Source: Camillea tinctor
Taxonomy: Eukaryota > Ascomycota > Sordariomycetes > Xylariales > Xylariaceae
Length of the DNA: 64,000 nt
Direction: 5' to 3'
NCBI GenBank assembly: GCA_022578605.1
Contig: MU394086.1
Location: 248,001 to 312,000 of the forward strand
A program made the translations under genes and the position numbers. Below are positions 34,723-47,745 of this stretch, piece after piece. Position 1 is the stretch's first letter; each line of letters begins with the position of its first letter. The notes under the pieces were generated by a model, which was given only the letters and a program-made list of their open reading frames with translations, was not told where the DNA came from and did not search any database.

Positions 34723-37700
34723 CTACTCCTCCTTCTCCTGCTTCTGTTGTTGCTGGGCATTACTAGCATAGCTGACCCCCCAATTAACCCAGTCCGCGAA
34801 AAACGCGCCCTGCATCCTGATCTCGCCCCGCTGGGCCTCGGACAGAGCACGCGCGTAGAGCGCATTGATGCGGTCGGCGTGGGCGGGGTCCGCGACGAAG
34901 AGGCTAGAGGCGAGGAGCAGGGCGGCAGTGGAGGCGGCGCGGGCGAAGGCGTGGGAGGGGTCCTTGGGGGCCTCGCGGAGGACGACGGCCTCGAGGAGAG
35001 TGAACTGGGCCTCCGCGTCCATGGCGACGACTTCCTGGCGCTTCGAGTCTTCCTCTTTGTTAGTGCTGCTGCGGGTTTTCTTCGCCGTCTTGGAGAAGTC
35101 GGCTAGGATGCTGAGGGCTTTGTTGGCCAGGGGCTTGGCGGTGGTGGTGCGGACGAGGCCGAGGAGGGGGAGTAGCAGGTTGAAGGAGAGGGGGTTGCGC
35201 GAGGCTTCGTGTTTGGCGTAGATGTGCAGCAGGTCGAGGATGCGGTGCTTGAAGCTGATGATGGATTCCTTGGCGTCCTTTTTGTCCTTCTTCTTGCTCG
35301 ATGCTTTAGCTCGCTGTTTGAAGACCTCGATGAGCTTGGGGTCTAGGGCCATCATCTCCGAGTCGGTCATGTCGGAGTCGTTGTCGGATGATTCTGCATC
35401 CTTGTCTTGGTCTAGACGATGACTGTTTAGAACTTTAGCTAAGGCATCGTCTAGGTCTGCTAGCTCTTTTGCCTTTGCTGCAGCTTCTTCATCATCATCC
35501 TCGCTCTCCTCTTCTTCCTCGTCTCCATCCGCCAGCTCCGCCCCATTCAAGGTGACAAACTCGACATCAGATCCTAGTTCCGATATTTCGTCTTCATCAT
35601 CATCCTTGTCTACGTCCTCATCTTCCTCTTCATCCTCGGAACCGGACTTTTCTGCGTCCTCCATATCTATATCCTCATCATCCATGTTTTCGAATAAAGC
35701 TTGGTATCCAATGGAATTTTCTTCTACTTGTAACGGATCCGTAAGAAGCTCAAGGGCTTCGGACGAAATTTGAGAAGTAAAAGCTTCAAAAACCTGTTCG
35801 CTGATTTGTCGCATCATAGTAGAATGCCGCGAAACTAGAGCAAGCAATATCTCTACTAGCAGCTCAGAAGTTCCAGATTCTTTGCCTTTCATCTTCTCAG
35901 AGCAGGTCTTCAGGTCTTGCAGGATACTTATAGCATCTGGCGCACCATCATATAACTGTAATATAGTGGCAGCATACAGCAAGGCAAGACCGACGGACGC
36001 CCCTTGCTTTTGGTCAGATTTCTTGTGGTTCTTTAGTAGTTTCTGCATGGCCTTTATGGCTGCATGTCGCTCAGCTTCAATTTCTTCGTTCATTTGTATG
36101 GCGGTCGGCTCAACCGCAACTACCGCCTTACAGAGATATTCCGCGTTATTCTTCTGCTTTGTAACCTTTGCAAACGCTGACGCAAGTCGTCTGCGGAAAA
36201 GCTCTCGTGATTTTTCCGATAAGCTTGGTTTGAATTCTTCCTGTGTCGAGTACGCACAAGAGGCTAGTTCTCCAATGCCTATCTCCAATCCGCTTTTGCT
36301 GTTAGCATCGTTGGAGTCCTCAGACTCTTGCTTCGATTGCACAGCTAACTTGAATACATAATCGGAATAAGCTTGTCTGAACTTTTCAGGATCATTTGAT
36401 GCATTGCTACTCATGAATTAGTAATGTTATATCATCTAACATGAATGTAATTCTTACTCATCTATAGTAGTGACAGGTTTCCGAAGAAGCTTGAGAACCT
36501 TTCCTGTGTTGGCTGGGGTAGCCCATTGTAACAGATTTTCAATGGTCTTGGAATTGGTTCGTTGGTCGAAATCATAAGCACCGAACTTGCCAATGAGCTC
36601 CTCGAGGATTGGTATGAGGAGCTCTGGGGAACTCTCAACAGCCTTTTCTATCGATTGCAGACTCTTGAGTGACGCACGGTGGAGGTAGCGGTCTTCCTTA
36701 GATGCCTGGTTCATTAGACATTTCATAAGATTGCGTGAAAAGAGGTCCTTGACCAGAGACGCCTCTCCAGATGCTAAACCGTGAAGGAATTTTTGGAATA
36801 TCATAAATCCGCGGAATTTCTGCCCATCGGAAGCATTTTTCGAGAACAGCCCATCTGAGGATAAGTTAGCATTTCAAGACCAATTCGGCTGGCATGTGCT
36901 TACCATCAATGACAGTAGTCCAGAACAATTTGAACTGATCTTGGCTCTGCTTCTTTGCCTTTTCGCGCTGGGCTGTAAAACTTTCAAGAATAAGGTCCCA
37001 AACAAAATGCAGCTGGGCTGTCCAGTTGCTCTGCTTTATCTTGGCAACAGCCTTATCCTCTCCTGTGTCTTGCTCTACATTTTCTTTCAATACTCGTGCC
37101 ACTTCCGGCAGTACCGCAGGGCTCATGGGATCTGGCCAGGGCTTCGCGGGAACCTTTATGCTCGGATACAAACTCCGAGCCCTCATCCACATCCCTATGC
37201 CCTCTGCAGTCTTGCCAAGTCCAATGTCGGCGAACTTCTGCAGCGTCTCTTCGGTTCTGTCCTGCCCCATCTGAGGGAGAGACTCGACTATGACCCATAC
37301 GCAGTGTGATCGCATCCAGACTTTCTTGTCGGCCATCTGCAGAAGAAGATCTAGGATCCTCGGCCATCGCGCCCCGTCATTAAATAGAATTTTAGCCTCG
37401 ACGAAACACTGGAGCCCAAACAGCCGTCCGAAGTAAAGATCCCTCTCTTCTTGACCCGGAATGTTGCCCGATGGCTTGGTATTATTTATTAGGATACCCA
37501 GGGCCTTCTCGAAGGTGAGGGTGGGGTATTTGGTGTTGGCAAGGTCTTTGGGTCCAAAGAGCTGTGCCAGTATCTCAGTCAAAACCAAGCTGAAGCCGAG
37601 GCGGGAAGCATTGCGCGAGCTTGCCAGACCCCTGAACAAGCGCCAATCCAAATGCCTTTCCAATACAGGTTCTGTGCCGGCAAGAAGCGCAGTCACAAGC

Positions 37701-37942
37701 GCATCTGCGGCAGCAATTCGCTCGTCGCCATCGGCACTCCCAAGCAGCTCGTATATCCTAGCCTCTCGCTTTCGGTTCTCGCCGACTTTTTCCTCAGTAA
37801 AGGGAGACTTGTCGAGTTCGAGGCTCTTATGTTCGTCGCCGTTAATAGGGGGATGGTCGGTCTTGGGGCGTTTCTGGATAGGCAGGGCTGTGTTCGTATT
37901 CGCAGCGGGCTTGTTGGCACCGCGCTTTCGTTTCCCACCCAT
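34723..37942 (-). CDS. POL5: POL5 / MYBBP1A-type nucleolar protein
   Basis: Three exons, 37942-36904, 36854-36458 and about 36406-34723, give about 1,039 residues. The basic start is MGGKRKRGANKP, a likely nuclear or nucleolar signal. The N-terminal half consists of helical repeats (RIYELLGSADGDERIAAADA, LDWRLFRGLASSR, SLVLTEILAQLFG, GRLFGLQCFVEAKIL), the family signature. A long acidic stretch (SEDEEEDEDVDKDDDEDE, then EEEEESEDDDEE) precedes LDDALAKVL and SDMTDSEMMALDPKLIEVF, both typical of POL5. Yeast Pol5 looks polymerase-like only in name; it acts in rRNA synthesis and ribosome assembly. For the second intron two acceptors three bases apart both keep frame, so one residue is uncertain. 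The C-terminus ends in Gln/Lys/Glu repeats. Confidence 0.93.
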
Positions 37943-38444
37943 CGCGATGGTAGGAATAGAGAGAGCTTGGATGGAGGTTGATATATAAGAATAATTTCAA
38001 AGCTTAGTTTATTTTCATAAGTTCGAATAGGAGGGCATTTAATTGACAGAATTTGGAGTGTGTAAACTTCAATTGCAATGGTGAAAACCAGAGTAATGTA
38101 GAGATGTAGAGATGCAAAAGATATGTACAAAAGATGCTCTTTGCCGATAAAGTTGCGATGCGCTGCGAACCTTTGGACCCTCTTTGGATCCTCTGAACTT
38201 TTTTTTCTTATCGATGGGCTATTCTGCCGGTATGCCCCACATATCGGTTTTTACTCTATCTAGCAGGCGGTCAGAAAGTAGCATCCCACTCTATATCCTT
38301 GGCACTAGTACTAGCCCCACTAGGTCCTCCCCCCTATTTTGAACAAGCAGACAGGCACAGCTCGAAGTAGAGTATTTAAAAAAGGGGACAAATAGCTTCC
38401 CTTTAATAGCCCTATCTAACCTATGTCATTGTAGTGTCTTCGAC

Positions 38445-38484
<40 letters not shown>

Positions 38485-38659
38485 ATGAGAAAAAAAAAAA
38501 AAAAAAAAAAAAATTGGGTTAGCAAAATGGCGCTGTTGATACCCAACCGCCGGGGCTGGGGGCGGTATGAAGTTTTACGAAACACGCGGNNNNNNNNNNG
38601 TGACTATTATCTCCCATTAAATAGCCCAACAAAACCACAGTCATTGTTTTTTATTCCAC

Positions 38660-38699
<40 letters not shown>

Positions 38700-38754
38700 A
38701 TGATCAACTTCCTGACCATGGTCTAATATGATGCTCGCAATTATCTAAAACTCC
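37943..38754. other. Upstream region of POL5 with assembly gap
   Basis: Contains three long A runs (38448-38482, 38490-38513, 38661-38697) and ten N at 38590-38599. No gene is supported. The frame across the A runs and N is meaningless. Confidence 0.6.
38590..38599. other. Assembly gap (10 N)
   Basis: Ten unknown bases flanked by homopolymer A runs. The sequence just left of the first A run resembles that just left of the third, so the join is suspect. Confidence 0.95.
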
Positions 38755-39734
38755 CTATGCAGCATCAACAATCAGATGATGTCTAAGCCGTGCAACTCCC
38801 TCGTGGGACAGCAAACCCAGTTTTATCACGCAATTCTCTACTGAGCCGTAAGTACTCTTGATTTCGCCTAAGGTGTTTAGCATCGCCTCTTTCCTAGTTC
38901 ACGTTAGCACTTAGCCCAGCTTGTCACCGAGAAGAACAAATTCGCATATATAGGTACATTAAAGACAAAAGGGGGAAACATACTTGGCTTGTAACATATG
39001 CACTGCCCACTCTGGGTGGTCCTTGTATACTTGTGCTTGCATCAGGTTATTCAAAATAATATCGTGGACTGGTTCCAAGCCTTGTTCCGTCAGGCTATAT
39101 TCTTGAGCAACGATATCGGCATCGACGCCACAGAGGGAGAGGATCAAGGCGCATATAACCCCCGTCCTATCCTTGCCCGCAGAACAGTGGATGAGTATCG
39201 GCGTGGGCGGGGACTCGGAAGCCAGTTGCGAGAGGATGGCCGCGAAGGGGCGGTATGCATTTGATGGCGAACTACCGGCTTCCAGAATACCCATATAAAC
39301 CCTCACGAAGCCCTACAGCCGAGTTAGAAAGGCATGGCACCCGCAGCACATCATATTCATTAGCTTACCTGTGGCCCATTCCCATAATTCCTTGTTCGAA
39401 GCTCCTCGGCCTCAACGGAATAGTCCTCGTCGCGAAATACGGGAACAAAGACCCTCTGGGCCCCTTCCCATTGTTTGGCCAGTTGGCTATGACTAGCCTG
39501 CTCCAGAGCTTCAATCTCCTGGATAGATCGCAGGTCGTATACGTGTTTGATGCCAAGTCGTTGAAGAACCGAGACTCCTGATTCCGTGACATTGGACGGG
39601 TATGCAGACCGGAATACTAGGCCCCGGCGCAATATCTTTCCTGGTTGCGAAGCTATAGGGTAGCCCCCAAGGTCGCGGAAGTTCTCTACACCGGAGACTT
39701 CGATGAATGGATGAGTTGGAAGTGAGGAATTCAT
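38755..39734 (-). CDS. Tyrosine/serine protein phosphatase family protein (Y_phosphatase3-like)
   Basis: Three exons give 277 residues: 39734-39369, 39312-38984 and 38893-38755. The start matches the family: FIEVSGVENFRDLGGYPI, then RRGLVFRSAYPS and IKHVYDLRSIQEIE. The PTP loop is HCSAGKDRTG, with Cys about 165 as nucleophile and Arg about 171. The last exon adds MLNTLGEIKSTYGSVENCVI and ends HHLIVDAA. Such enzymes hydrolyse phosphotyrosine, and some relatives act on phosphoinositides or inositol pyrophosphates; the substrate here is unknown. No signal peptide or membrane segment is seen. An in-frame ATG at 39773 would add 13 residues, but the family usually starts near the chosen one. Confidence 0.9.
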
Positions 39735-41843
39735 TTTGTGCTTACTTAGGGTTAGGTGAGGTACGCCAGCCACATAACTATGTTCCAGAAGTAATATTTA
39801 TAGACCTTAAGAATAGCAGTCACTTGACAATATGAAACTTCTATCTCGAACGTCTAACGCAAACTGATTGTACAAAAGCTCCTGTGACGCCATTGTTAAT
39901 CCGGTCTGAAATACGCAACCCCCACAATTGTCACAAAGAAACCTATTAATTCCATCTTTGATAATAATGACTAAAGGTGATTTAATATCCTAAAATCTGT
40001 AAAGAGAAAAGAAAAACGCTTATTAAATAACATATGTAGAGCGTTCTACGAATAACATCCGTCACATGACACTCTTAAGACATGTTTCCATTGCACGTGA
40101 GCTCTATCGAAGACCAAAAGTATTTTAAGTCTACTCTTGCAGGTCACCGGCTGCCTGACCGGCGAATGACGGTAGGAAATATACCATGGCGGACTATCCT
40201 GCGGTGGGTCGTCGCTGAAAAAAAAATGCTGATCAACGCCTCTATGTTTGACGAGCTACTGGGGTATGAGTTGTTCCTCTGGAGCGAGAGTAAAGGCTCC
40301 AAGGATCTTGCACCCGTTTCCTGATAATCACTCGGACCTAGTAGAGGTACGTCCATTAAGGAGGATGAGGAATTTACTTGTACAGATCGATAGATCGATA
40401 GGACAACAATTTCCTAATGTTTAGTGTTTGAAAACACTCGGAATGTGGATGGCTGTTTGGCCTTTGAGCTAGAGCTACCAACGCTACCATAGATTCTTGG
40501 ACCTGCCGTTATGGTAGCAAAGTGCGATCTGATTGCTTAAGAGCTGAAGACTGAACTGTCACTTATTTAATATCAGAGCTATTCCCTGCACGAGCTGCGT
40601 ATGTAGTTTGTGTTGTCATGTATTTGACCATCGGCTTAGGTAGGTACTACGGGCGTAATGACTACAAATGCGTGGATGAGTGCTTGGAATAGGAGTTAAA
40701 TTCAGCTAATAATTCTCTTTGAAACCCAAGGTGATAAGGAGGATCACTTTTCATTTTTAGATAGTAAAGCAGGCGGTAGGTAGTTAAAAAACGGCTTAAA
40801 GAGCTTTTCTCTTAACGTCCACAAAGTTTATCCATGTAATTCTGGATGATGATACGTTCTAAGACCTTCTATTACTATTATTGTATTCATCGATACTTGA
40901 CCTTACGGCCGTATGTGCCAGCCTCCTGTAAACTCATGTTTTAGTTCCTCTCATTATCGTTATATGCCTTAATCTTACATATCGACATTCCTATTGAGAT
41001 ATTCCCATCAAACTACCAAGTTCACGGGAGAAAACGAGTGTGGTTTTTATAAAGACGAAGACTCGAAGACAGGACCTCCCTGGCTGAACCTTTTGTACCC
41101 GTTACGTTGCGTAGTGATTGTTGTGAGCGGAGGACTTGCTAGCCATATGGTCCCTTGCCTTTAGTAGGAACCCCGAAGCCTCCTGGTTATATCCTACGTC
41201 TCAGCAACAACTCTTAGTATATTCCGATGCAATTAACTCGTACTCCAGGTAGATATCTAATTCTGTATCGATTCCCGTACGTGTCTGTATCGTTCTCTGA
41301 AAGGCCATTGCTCCCATCTTCTCTTGGGGACGTCGCTCTTCTGGCGTTGCCACCATAGCATTATCAGTCTAGTCGGTTTCAGTCGTCACGACAAGGTCAG
41401 ATTCGACGTAGAGTCCGATGACTGAGGGCGAAAACTAAAAATTGCATGATTCCTCACAACTTAACCACCTTCAGCACGTGTTATTTAATTTGTGGATATC
41501 AATAACTGTAGCCACGAATTCCATCGGGTATGAGGACGTCTGTAATAGATCACGTGACAGTGTACGTGATTCAGTTCTGACAGGGGTTCGAGAGTCTCAT
41601 GGATATATAAGGGGGCTTTCTCCCGCCCACTGCACAGCTAATTCATATATTTTCTAATACCTGCTGTTATGTATGTTCACCCCCATTCTGTAGAGATAGG
41701 CGATAAAAATTACAATAGTGACAGCTTCAGCTGTTAAGGGGTGAATGCCTTGTATTTCTACACAAGAACTACCAGAACGCGAGTATAAGTGGTTCCTCCT
41801 CCGACCCCCCGGATCCACTCCATAACATCTTCTGCTCCTCACA
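39735..41843. other. Intergenic, no gene seen
   Basis: 2.1 kb between the phosphatase start and the 3' end of the NLR-type gene. The frames at 40082-40324 (plus) and 41654-41884 (minus, overlapping the NLR end) lack any motif. No transposon ends are seen. Confidence 0.5.
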
Positions 41844-44800
41844 CTAACCCTCGGTATAAGACGAAAGTAGGCTGATAACTTCATCTACATCTTCCACATT
41901 ATGGTAGCGAGGTATCATGCCGTTGTCTCTCAATTCCTTCATAAAGTCCACTGGTCTCAACCCATCCTTCTCTATGAGAGGATCAACCCCATTCGATAGC
42001 AGTAAACGGAAAACTTTTCCCCAACCTTGATATACACCGCTAAAAGAGAACGTTTCAACACAGGATTTAACAGTAAGCAAAGCATGCCAAAGTGGTGTCA
42101 CTCCATAATTATCCGGAGAGTTGATGTCCGGTCTTCCATGCTGAAGAAGCAGTTCAATCCTTTCATGTTGAAGGGATTTACAAGCATACATAAAGGGTGT
42201 TCTACCGTTGACATCTGGCTTATCTGGATCTAAACATCCTCGTTCTAGAAGCGTCTTCAGTATTGAAGTATTGTGTTCTGCAGCGTAGGATGTTAACGAT
42301 CTTTCCCGATCACACAATGCCGTTATATCAGTCCGTGAATCCGCAAGAAAAACCTTGGTGATCTCGACATGGCCCGTTATAATGGAGATTGCAGGGAGTG
42401 TGAGACCATGATCATCTGTTATGGTTGGAAGTGCGCCATGGTCTAGAAGTGTCTGTACGACTGTTCCTCTTGCCGCACTGGAGATACTAAAGATAGGATA
42501 CTCTGCTGCGCGCCACAGCATTGCCTTTGAATTGACGGTACTCGCATTGAGGTCAATTAGCTCAGACATACATATCGCTTTGACCACTTCATTATTGGGC
42601 TGATTAATAGCTCTGTCCAATATGGCTTCCTTATATGGAGTAGTAAAAAACTCCTGTACGTTACCAGCATTTAGAATCAGACGTACTAATTCTCCCGATC
42701 GAGGATGCATGTGAGCTTCGCTAGCCTTAAATAACCAGAATCTGAGAGTATTATGGGTAGCGTTAAGAGGGCTAGCGTCTTCAAGAATCAGGTCTGTGAG
42801 AACGGAAATTGGATCAACGTACTCGCCGAGCGACTGCCTCTTTCTTAATACACTATCGCTGTAGCCCCAGATGTAGGTTCTAGGGGAACAGTTGGAATTA
42901 GGAGAATAGTCGTATTTTGCTTCGTGTAAAAGCAACAACCGAGTCATTCGATTACTCAAAGCATAGCTTATGGGGCTATTATGTTGATCGATATATAGGT
43001 TTACACCCTCTTCTAAGAGGCACTTCACCTTTTCTATATCATTGATCCTTACGGCATGATGAAGTAGAGTAAACCCTCCAGTCTTAGGAGAATTGATACC
43101 CAATCCCTGTCGGATGAAAAGCTTGAACATAGGTTGTGGCACAGTGGCTACCACACTGGGACTAATTTGCCGCATAGTCTTGGGACCAGAATGGCGCAAA
43201 AGGTAAGTTTCAAGAAGAGTATAGCTTTTCAAATGACAAATGCAATCCCACATGTGTTTACCTTTGAATGCCACGCTACTTGACCCAGAGTTGAGAGTTG
43301 ACCAAGCTGAAAGGTCTTCCAAAATTCGATTCATACGGTCCTTCTTATCGGGTCTATCGAGTAGTATGCCTTCCACGTCGTGGAGAACGAGGCTTCGGAC
43401 AGCTTCTTTATGGCCCAACGCCATAGCAACAACAAGTGGGTACCGAAATTTTTCATTGCTATGAAGTAGAAAATCTCCATTTTCGGAGGGGTGTTGATCG
43501 ATCAGCTTGTCGAAGTTGCCCTCAGCGAGTAGGTAAAGGAGGTGCGTTTGAATAGAGTATCGGCGAATTTCATGTTTTTGGAGCAGATTGGCGAGCTTGA
43601 TCCAGCTTTCTTTAGGAAAGGTAGAGATGAATTCCTGTTGGTCGGATCCAGCTTCTTGGGCCGAATTAGAGTGACCAAGAACATTATGGACAGCATAATT
43701 TAGAAAAGGAAACTTGGTTTCGGCTTCTTCACGAAGCTTTGCTGCCTCAGCAGAGTTGGCCTTGGGCAAAGGGTCAGGAATCGTTATATGAAGATCGACA
43801 GATTCTTGGAGTTGTTGAACACAGGTTTTCTTCAGAATGTCGTGGCTGATACCAACTATATTGGTGCCAATCCCAAGCTGCTGTTCTATAATAGCTTGCA
43901 GCCCGCCTTCAACAAGTAGATAGTCTCTGACAGACTCATGGATAAATTGGATTGTAGCTTTGCTTGCCCCAAATTTCGTAGTATCTTTGGATGCACGCGT
44001 CTCAGACCTCCCGAGTTTAGCTTTTGTGACCTCCGTGAGCCCTTTTGATACCTGTAGATTGAATCTATTAATTTGGTCTATTGGGATCTGCTCCCTATCC
44101 CAATAAGAACCAAATTTAGATTCAAGGTTTAGCTGCATCGCAAAATATAGCTCCTCGGGTCGTAACGGCCGGTTTGCGAACAAAATCCATTGGAGACATA
44201 GGACTAGTTTGTTTAAATCCCTCTGATCTCTTGTGAGGATATCATGGAATAACTCATGCAAACCTGTGGGGATTTGCCGCAATCGCTTTCGAACATTGAT
44301 TCTTCCCCCCTTATCATATTCCTTGTTGAGGATGTTGACAACCAAAGCTGCCCATAGAAAGATATCTGACGACCGTTGCAGGATTTCCTCGGAAATTTCC
44401 TGTCTTTCGTGTTCGCCTACTTTTAACTTTGACTCAATATACATTTGGATATCCTCGGAGTGGTCGGACTGGTCCTCCAGAATAAGTTGCAGGCCTTTCC
44501 GAATAGTTATATGAGGATAATGCCGACTTGAGAAGCACACGCGAACATTAGATGCAGCCTCAACAGCTTTCTCGCCGATATCTTCGAAAAAATATATCAT
44601 ATCTCTAACCTGATCTTCTGGGCACTCATCTAATGCATCGATGAAACAGACAACCCGACATGAACCAAGCTGTTCGATTATCGAACCAAATGCCTCTTTC
44701 AGGCCTTCAAGTGGCCATGGCTTATTTTCTGAGAGGAGTTGGAGTGGCCTTAATGATTCGTAGTCGATTTCTTGATTGGGTATCGCTCTCAAGAGTTGAA

Positions 44801-46675
44801 ATAACAATGATCGATACAAGCCCTCTGTAGTACGTTCAAGAATGGATCCCCTTGCATTGAAAAAGAATGATATAATGATGTCATTGGTCTTGGACCTCCT
44901 TTCATGTTGAAGGAGATATTTCATCATCACCGACTTTCCAGTTCCAGGTTTTCCCTTAATCCATAAAAAGCCATGATGTTCTCCTTGTTGGGCAAAGTCC
45001 TTCCATGACTTATACAGGTCACGTTTCGGAAGCCACTGCAGATGGAGTCGTAGTTAGCACGTAAACCCGTCAATTCTAATGAGTGGATGGTGTGATCTAA
45101 AATTCTATTATAGGTTTTGATTGGATGGAAGCACTTACCGCACAAGTCTTCTTCTGCGCTGTTTTGAGAGTCAAGTATCTCGCATCGATGTTTTCAAAAG
45201 AGAGTTTCTCTAAAAGAGAATCTCTCTCTTTCTTTGTCATAGCGGGCTTCTCAGTTGGGATCAGTACATTCTGGGGTTGATTATCAATGGAGGTCTGGGA
45301 ACTCGTCTCCGATCTAGATAATACGTCTTCTGTAATCATACGCCTGAGTGCTGCTTCGACAGCACGGAACTCAGGGTCGTGGTATCCACTGAACCTGCAC
45401 ATGTCGACATGGTTCGCTTTGATATGAACCACTCTTTCATGGCAGCGGTCGTTTATACAGGATGATGAGTCCTCAACTACCTTTTGGCGGTTAGTATTGG
45501 ATCACAGCAAAGTTGATAATCTTCTGGATCTGTCGAACAAGTAAGTCCGGTCGTACACAGCCCCTCAGCTCCTGAATATTAAAAATACGCCTCCGTTGTC
45601 ATACCTTGCATGATAAACCACTCTGTGCGAATTCTTCCTGAAATGTATATATGTGCCAGTTTTGATCATGAACCATCCTCTGAAATTCATCTCTGAGGAG
45701 CTCTAATCTCTCGCTTGCTGGCATTAACAGTCGCACAATCTCTTTATTGACTTGGAACCCAAGGGCTTTGCTCAGATTTATGATCGTCTCATGAGCAGTT
45801 CCAAGAGGATCTGCTCCACCGTGTGGGGTACCAAAGAAAGCTAAGCTAGCAGTAGAAGTGTAGATTGAAGCTCGTTCTGGACGGTCTTCTATATAATCTT
45901 TTGAGATCCTCAATGTGTCCTTGACGAGCAATCCTCCGAGGCTGTGCGCGATAAAGATTAAAGGCCGTTTCGGGTCAGATATCCGACAGTCTTCGAGGGC
46001 AACAAGGAAGTCTTCGGCATGGTCCTTTAATCGATTACGACTAGGTTGACCTACAAACTTATGTCGTATATGCGTATCGTATCCGAATGTGAGCACTCTA
46101 CCATTTGGTATTATCTGGGGAATCAAGTCTGATACATACATCAGCGAGTTTATACTAATTAAGCAGAACTTTGATATACGAGTCGGACAGATTTTCTCTT
46201 GAGACATAGCCTACCTCGTGGCCAAAAAGTAGGTCCTAGATCTGAATGGACAATGGCAGTATTGCTTGTTTCACCTCTATTAGGGTTTAGCTTCTGTAGG
46301 AAAGAGGAAGTAATTCGTCGCTTCTTTGTGTGCTCGGGGGTGTTGCCTGGAGCCTGACGCTTCCCAGGGCGATTTGCTGTCCAGGTTCGTGCCGGGTGAC
46401 CAGTGAAACCGTGAACAAAACAGATACTGAAATAGCAGTCAGCTGAAATCCAGACAAACAGGAGGCTGTATTTCAATATGATCATGTCGGTTGCTAGAAT
46501 TGGTATTTCCAAGGAAAACTCTTGATACCATGAGGACAGTGCCGAATTTTTATCCCAATTAAAAGATCCTTACTTACTCGACAACTGGAGACTCCGGAAC
46601 GTAGAGTTCTGTGATACCTGTAGAATGTATTTCGTTCTTGCGCTGGGCACTGGGCCCTGAGTCTAGGACTGACAT
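41844..46675 (-). CDS. NLR-type protein: alpha/beta-hydrolase - NACHT - ankyrin
   Basis: Five exons encode 1,455 residues: 46675-46578, 46426-46215, 46128-45605, 45480-45139 and 45035-41844. All phases agree. Residues about 20-280 form a lipase/PGAP1-like domain: GITELYVPESPVVDICFVHG, TFWPRDLIPQIIPNGRVLTF, AHSLGG (Ser about 166 as nucleophile) and FFGTPHGG. A linker with KANHVDMCRFSG follows. The NACHT starts near 393: Walker A GKPGTGKS (420-427), Walker B VVCFIDALDEC (about 520-530) and VCFSSRHYP. The remainder is a helical region (IQFIHESVRDYLLVEGG) and divergent ankyrin repeats from about residue 1040 (GGFTLLHHAVRINDIEKVKC, NGRTPFMYACKSLQHERIEL). This is the STAND/NLR plan used in fungal heterokaryon incompatibility and non-self sensing. 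The ligand and the enzymatic output are unknown. Confidence 0.92.
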
Positions 46676-47416
46676 CCTAATAAGGTTGAGATCCGAGGCA
46701 TAGATGAAAGCTGGAAATACAGGAGGTTATTGAAAAATCTCAATATTGAAGGTACCCAAAGGGCATATGTTGTGTGAAGTAAGAAGAAAACACTTGATTA
46801 GGCTGTGGGGGAAAGTACTGATTTAGGAGTGACAACGAGACGATATCGTGCAAAAGAAAGAGTATTAGGAATATTATGTGACAGCATAATATCATCTAGT
46901 TGTGGCATTGCTCTTGCATGAGGACTGCCTGGTACTTTTCATTTAGAGGGGCTATGATAAATATGCGCCAATAGCGATGGGCATTGGGTATGTATCAATG
47001 TACATCTTAATAGGTTATCACTGGAGCTAACAGATATCGAGTAGTATAGGCATTTATCGTGGCTATGCAACATAGCATTGAAGGGATGTGATACATATGT
47101 CCAGTTAGGAATTATAATTAATTTCCCACTTCGCTTGGGAGTGTAGGGTAGTCCTTCGCGTCTCATTCAATTTATAGTAGGTGTGGAATTGGCTATGTAG
47201 TTAAATCAAACCTAGTGATGCTGAGGTACCGTAGGCCATGAGCAAAAGACGTAATTCTTAGTACTTACATTGATAATCTAACCATGTCTGCCTTGCCTTG
47301 AAAGACATTTTATTTTCGATGGCTAAAGCTTAGGGAAAAGCCTGTGGAGGCTTAGCAACAGTTTGAAAACTTAGCGAAGCCATTCAACGAGCTGAATTAT
47401 CGAATTTGGTATATGG

Positions 47417-47452
47417 CTGAAAGCTATTTCGCCATGAAAGCTATTTCGCCAT
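47417..47452. repeat. Tandem duplication of about 18 bp
   Basis: GAAAGCTATTTCGCCAT occurs twice in direct succession. Confidence 0.85.
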
Positions 47453-47576
47453 TGAGATCTTCCCGGTGAAAGAACAACAGGCAACAAAAAGGGGACGATA
47501 TTCATTGTCTCAACTACTATTTCGCACCATGCTCGTTTGAGAAAAGATGATAGCACTTAGTTGGGTATCCGAACTG

Positions 47577-47584
47577 TATAAAAG
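47577..47584 (+). promoter_or_regulatory. TATA box of the YbjQ-like gene
   Basis: TATAAAAG, 162 bases before the ATG at 47746. Confidence 0.5.
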
Positions 47585-47745
47585 GTATCGCCTTTCAGAA
47601 TCTTCAGCACCGTTACGATATACCTACCTTAATATGTAGGCAGCTTGGTTTCATCATCTGCCTGTAGTTCTACCATATATTATAAGATCATTTTGGAGAA
47701 CTTCATGCAACACAAATAGTCGTAAGGTAACATTGCAGAGTCAAA

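Larger units (their letters stand above)
46676..47745. other. Divergent spacer between NLR and YbjQ-like genes
   Basis: About 1.1 kb with the promoters of both genes. It contains a tandem duplication at 47417-47452 and a TATA box at 47577. No other gene is supported. Confidence 0.5.

Noticed and set aside
34747..35106. Plus-strand frames over the POL5 3' exon
   Set aside because: Shadows of the conserved minus-strand coding exon.
38434..38703. Frame across poly-A runs and N
   Set aside because: Poly-lysine from homopolymers across an assembly gap.
40082..40324. Plus-strand frame of 80 codons
   Set aside because: No motif, no leader or intron signs, and an isolated position.
47371..47556. 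Minus-strand frame over the tandem duplication
   Set aside because: Its open state comes from the repeat. It lies in the promoter of the YbjQ-like gene.
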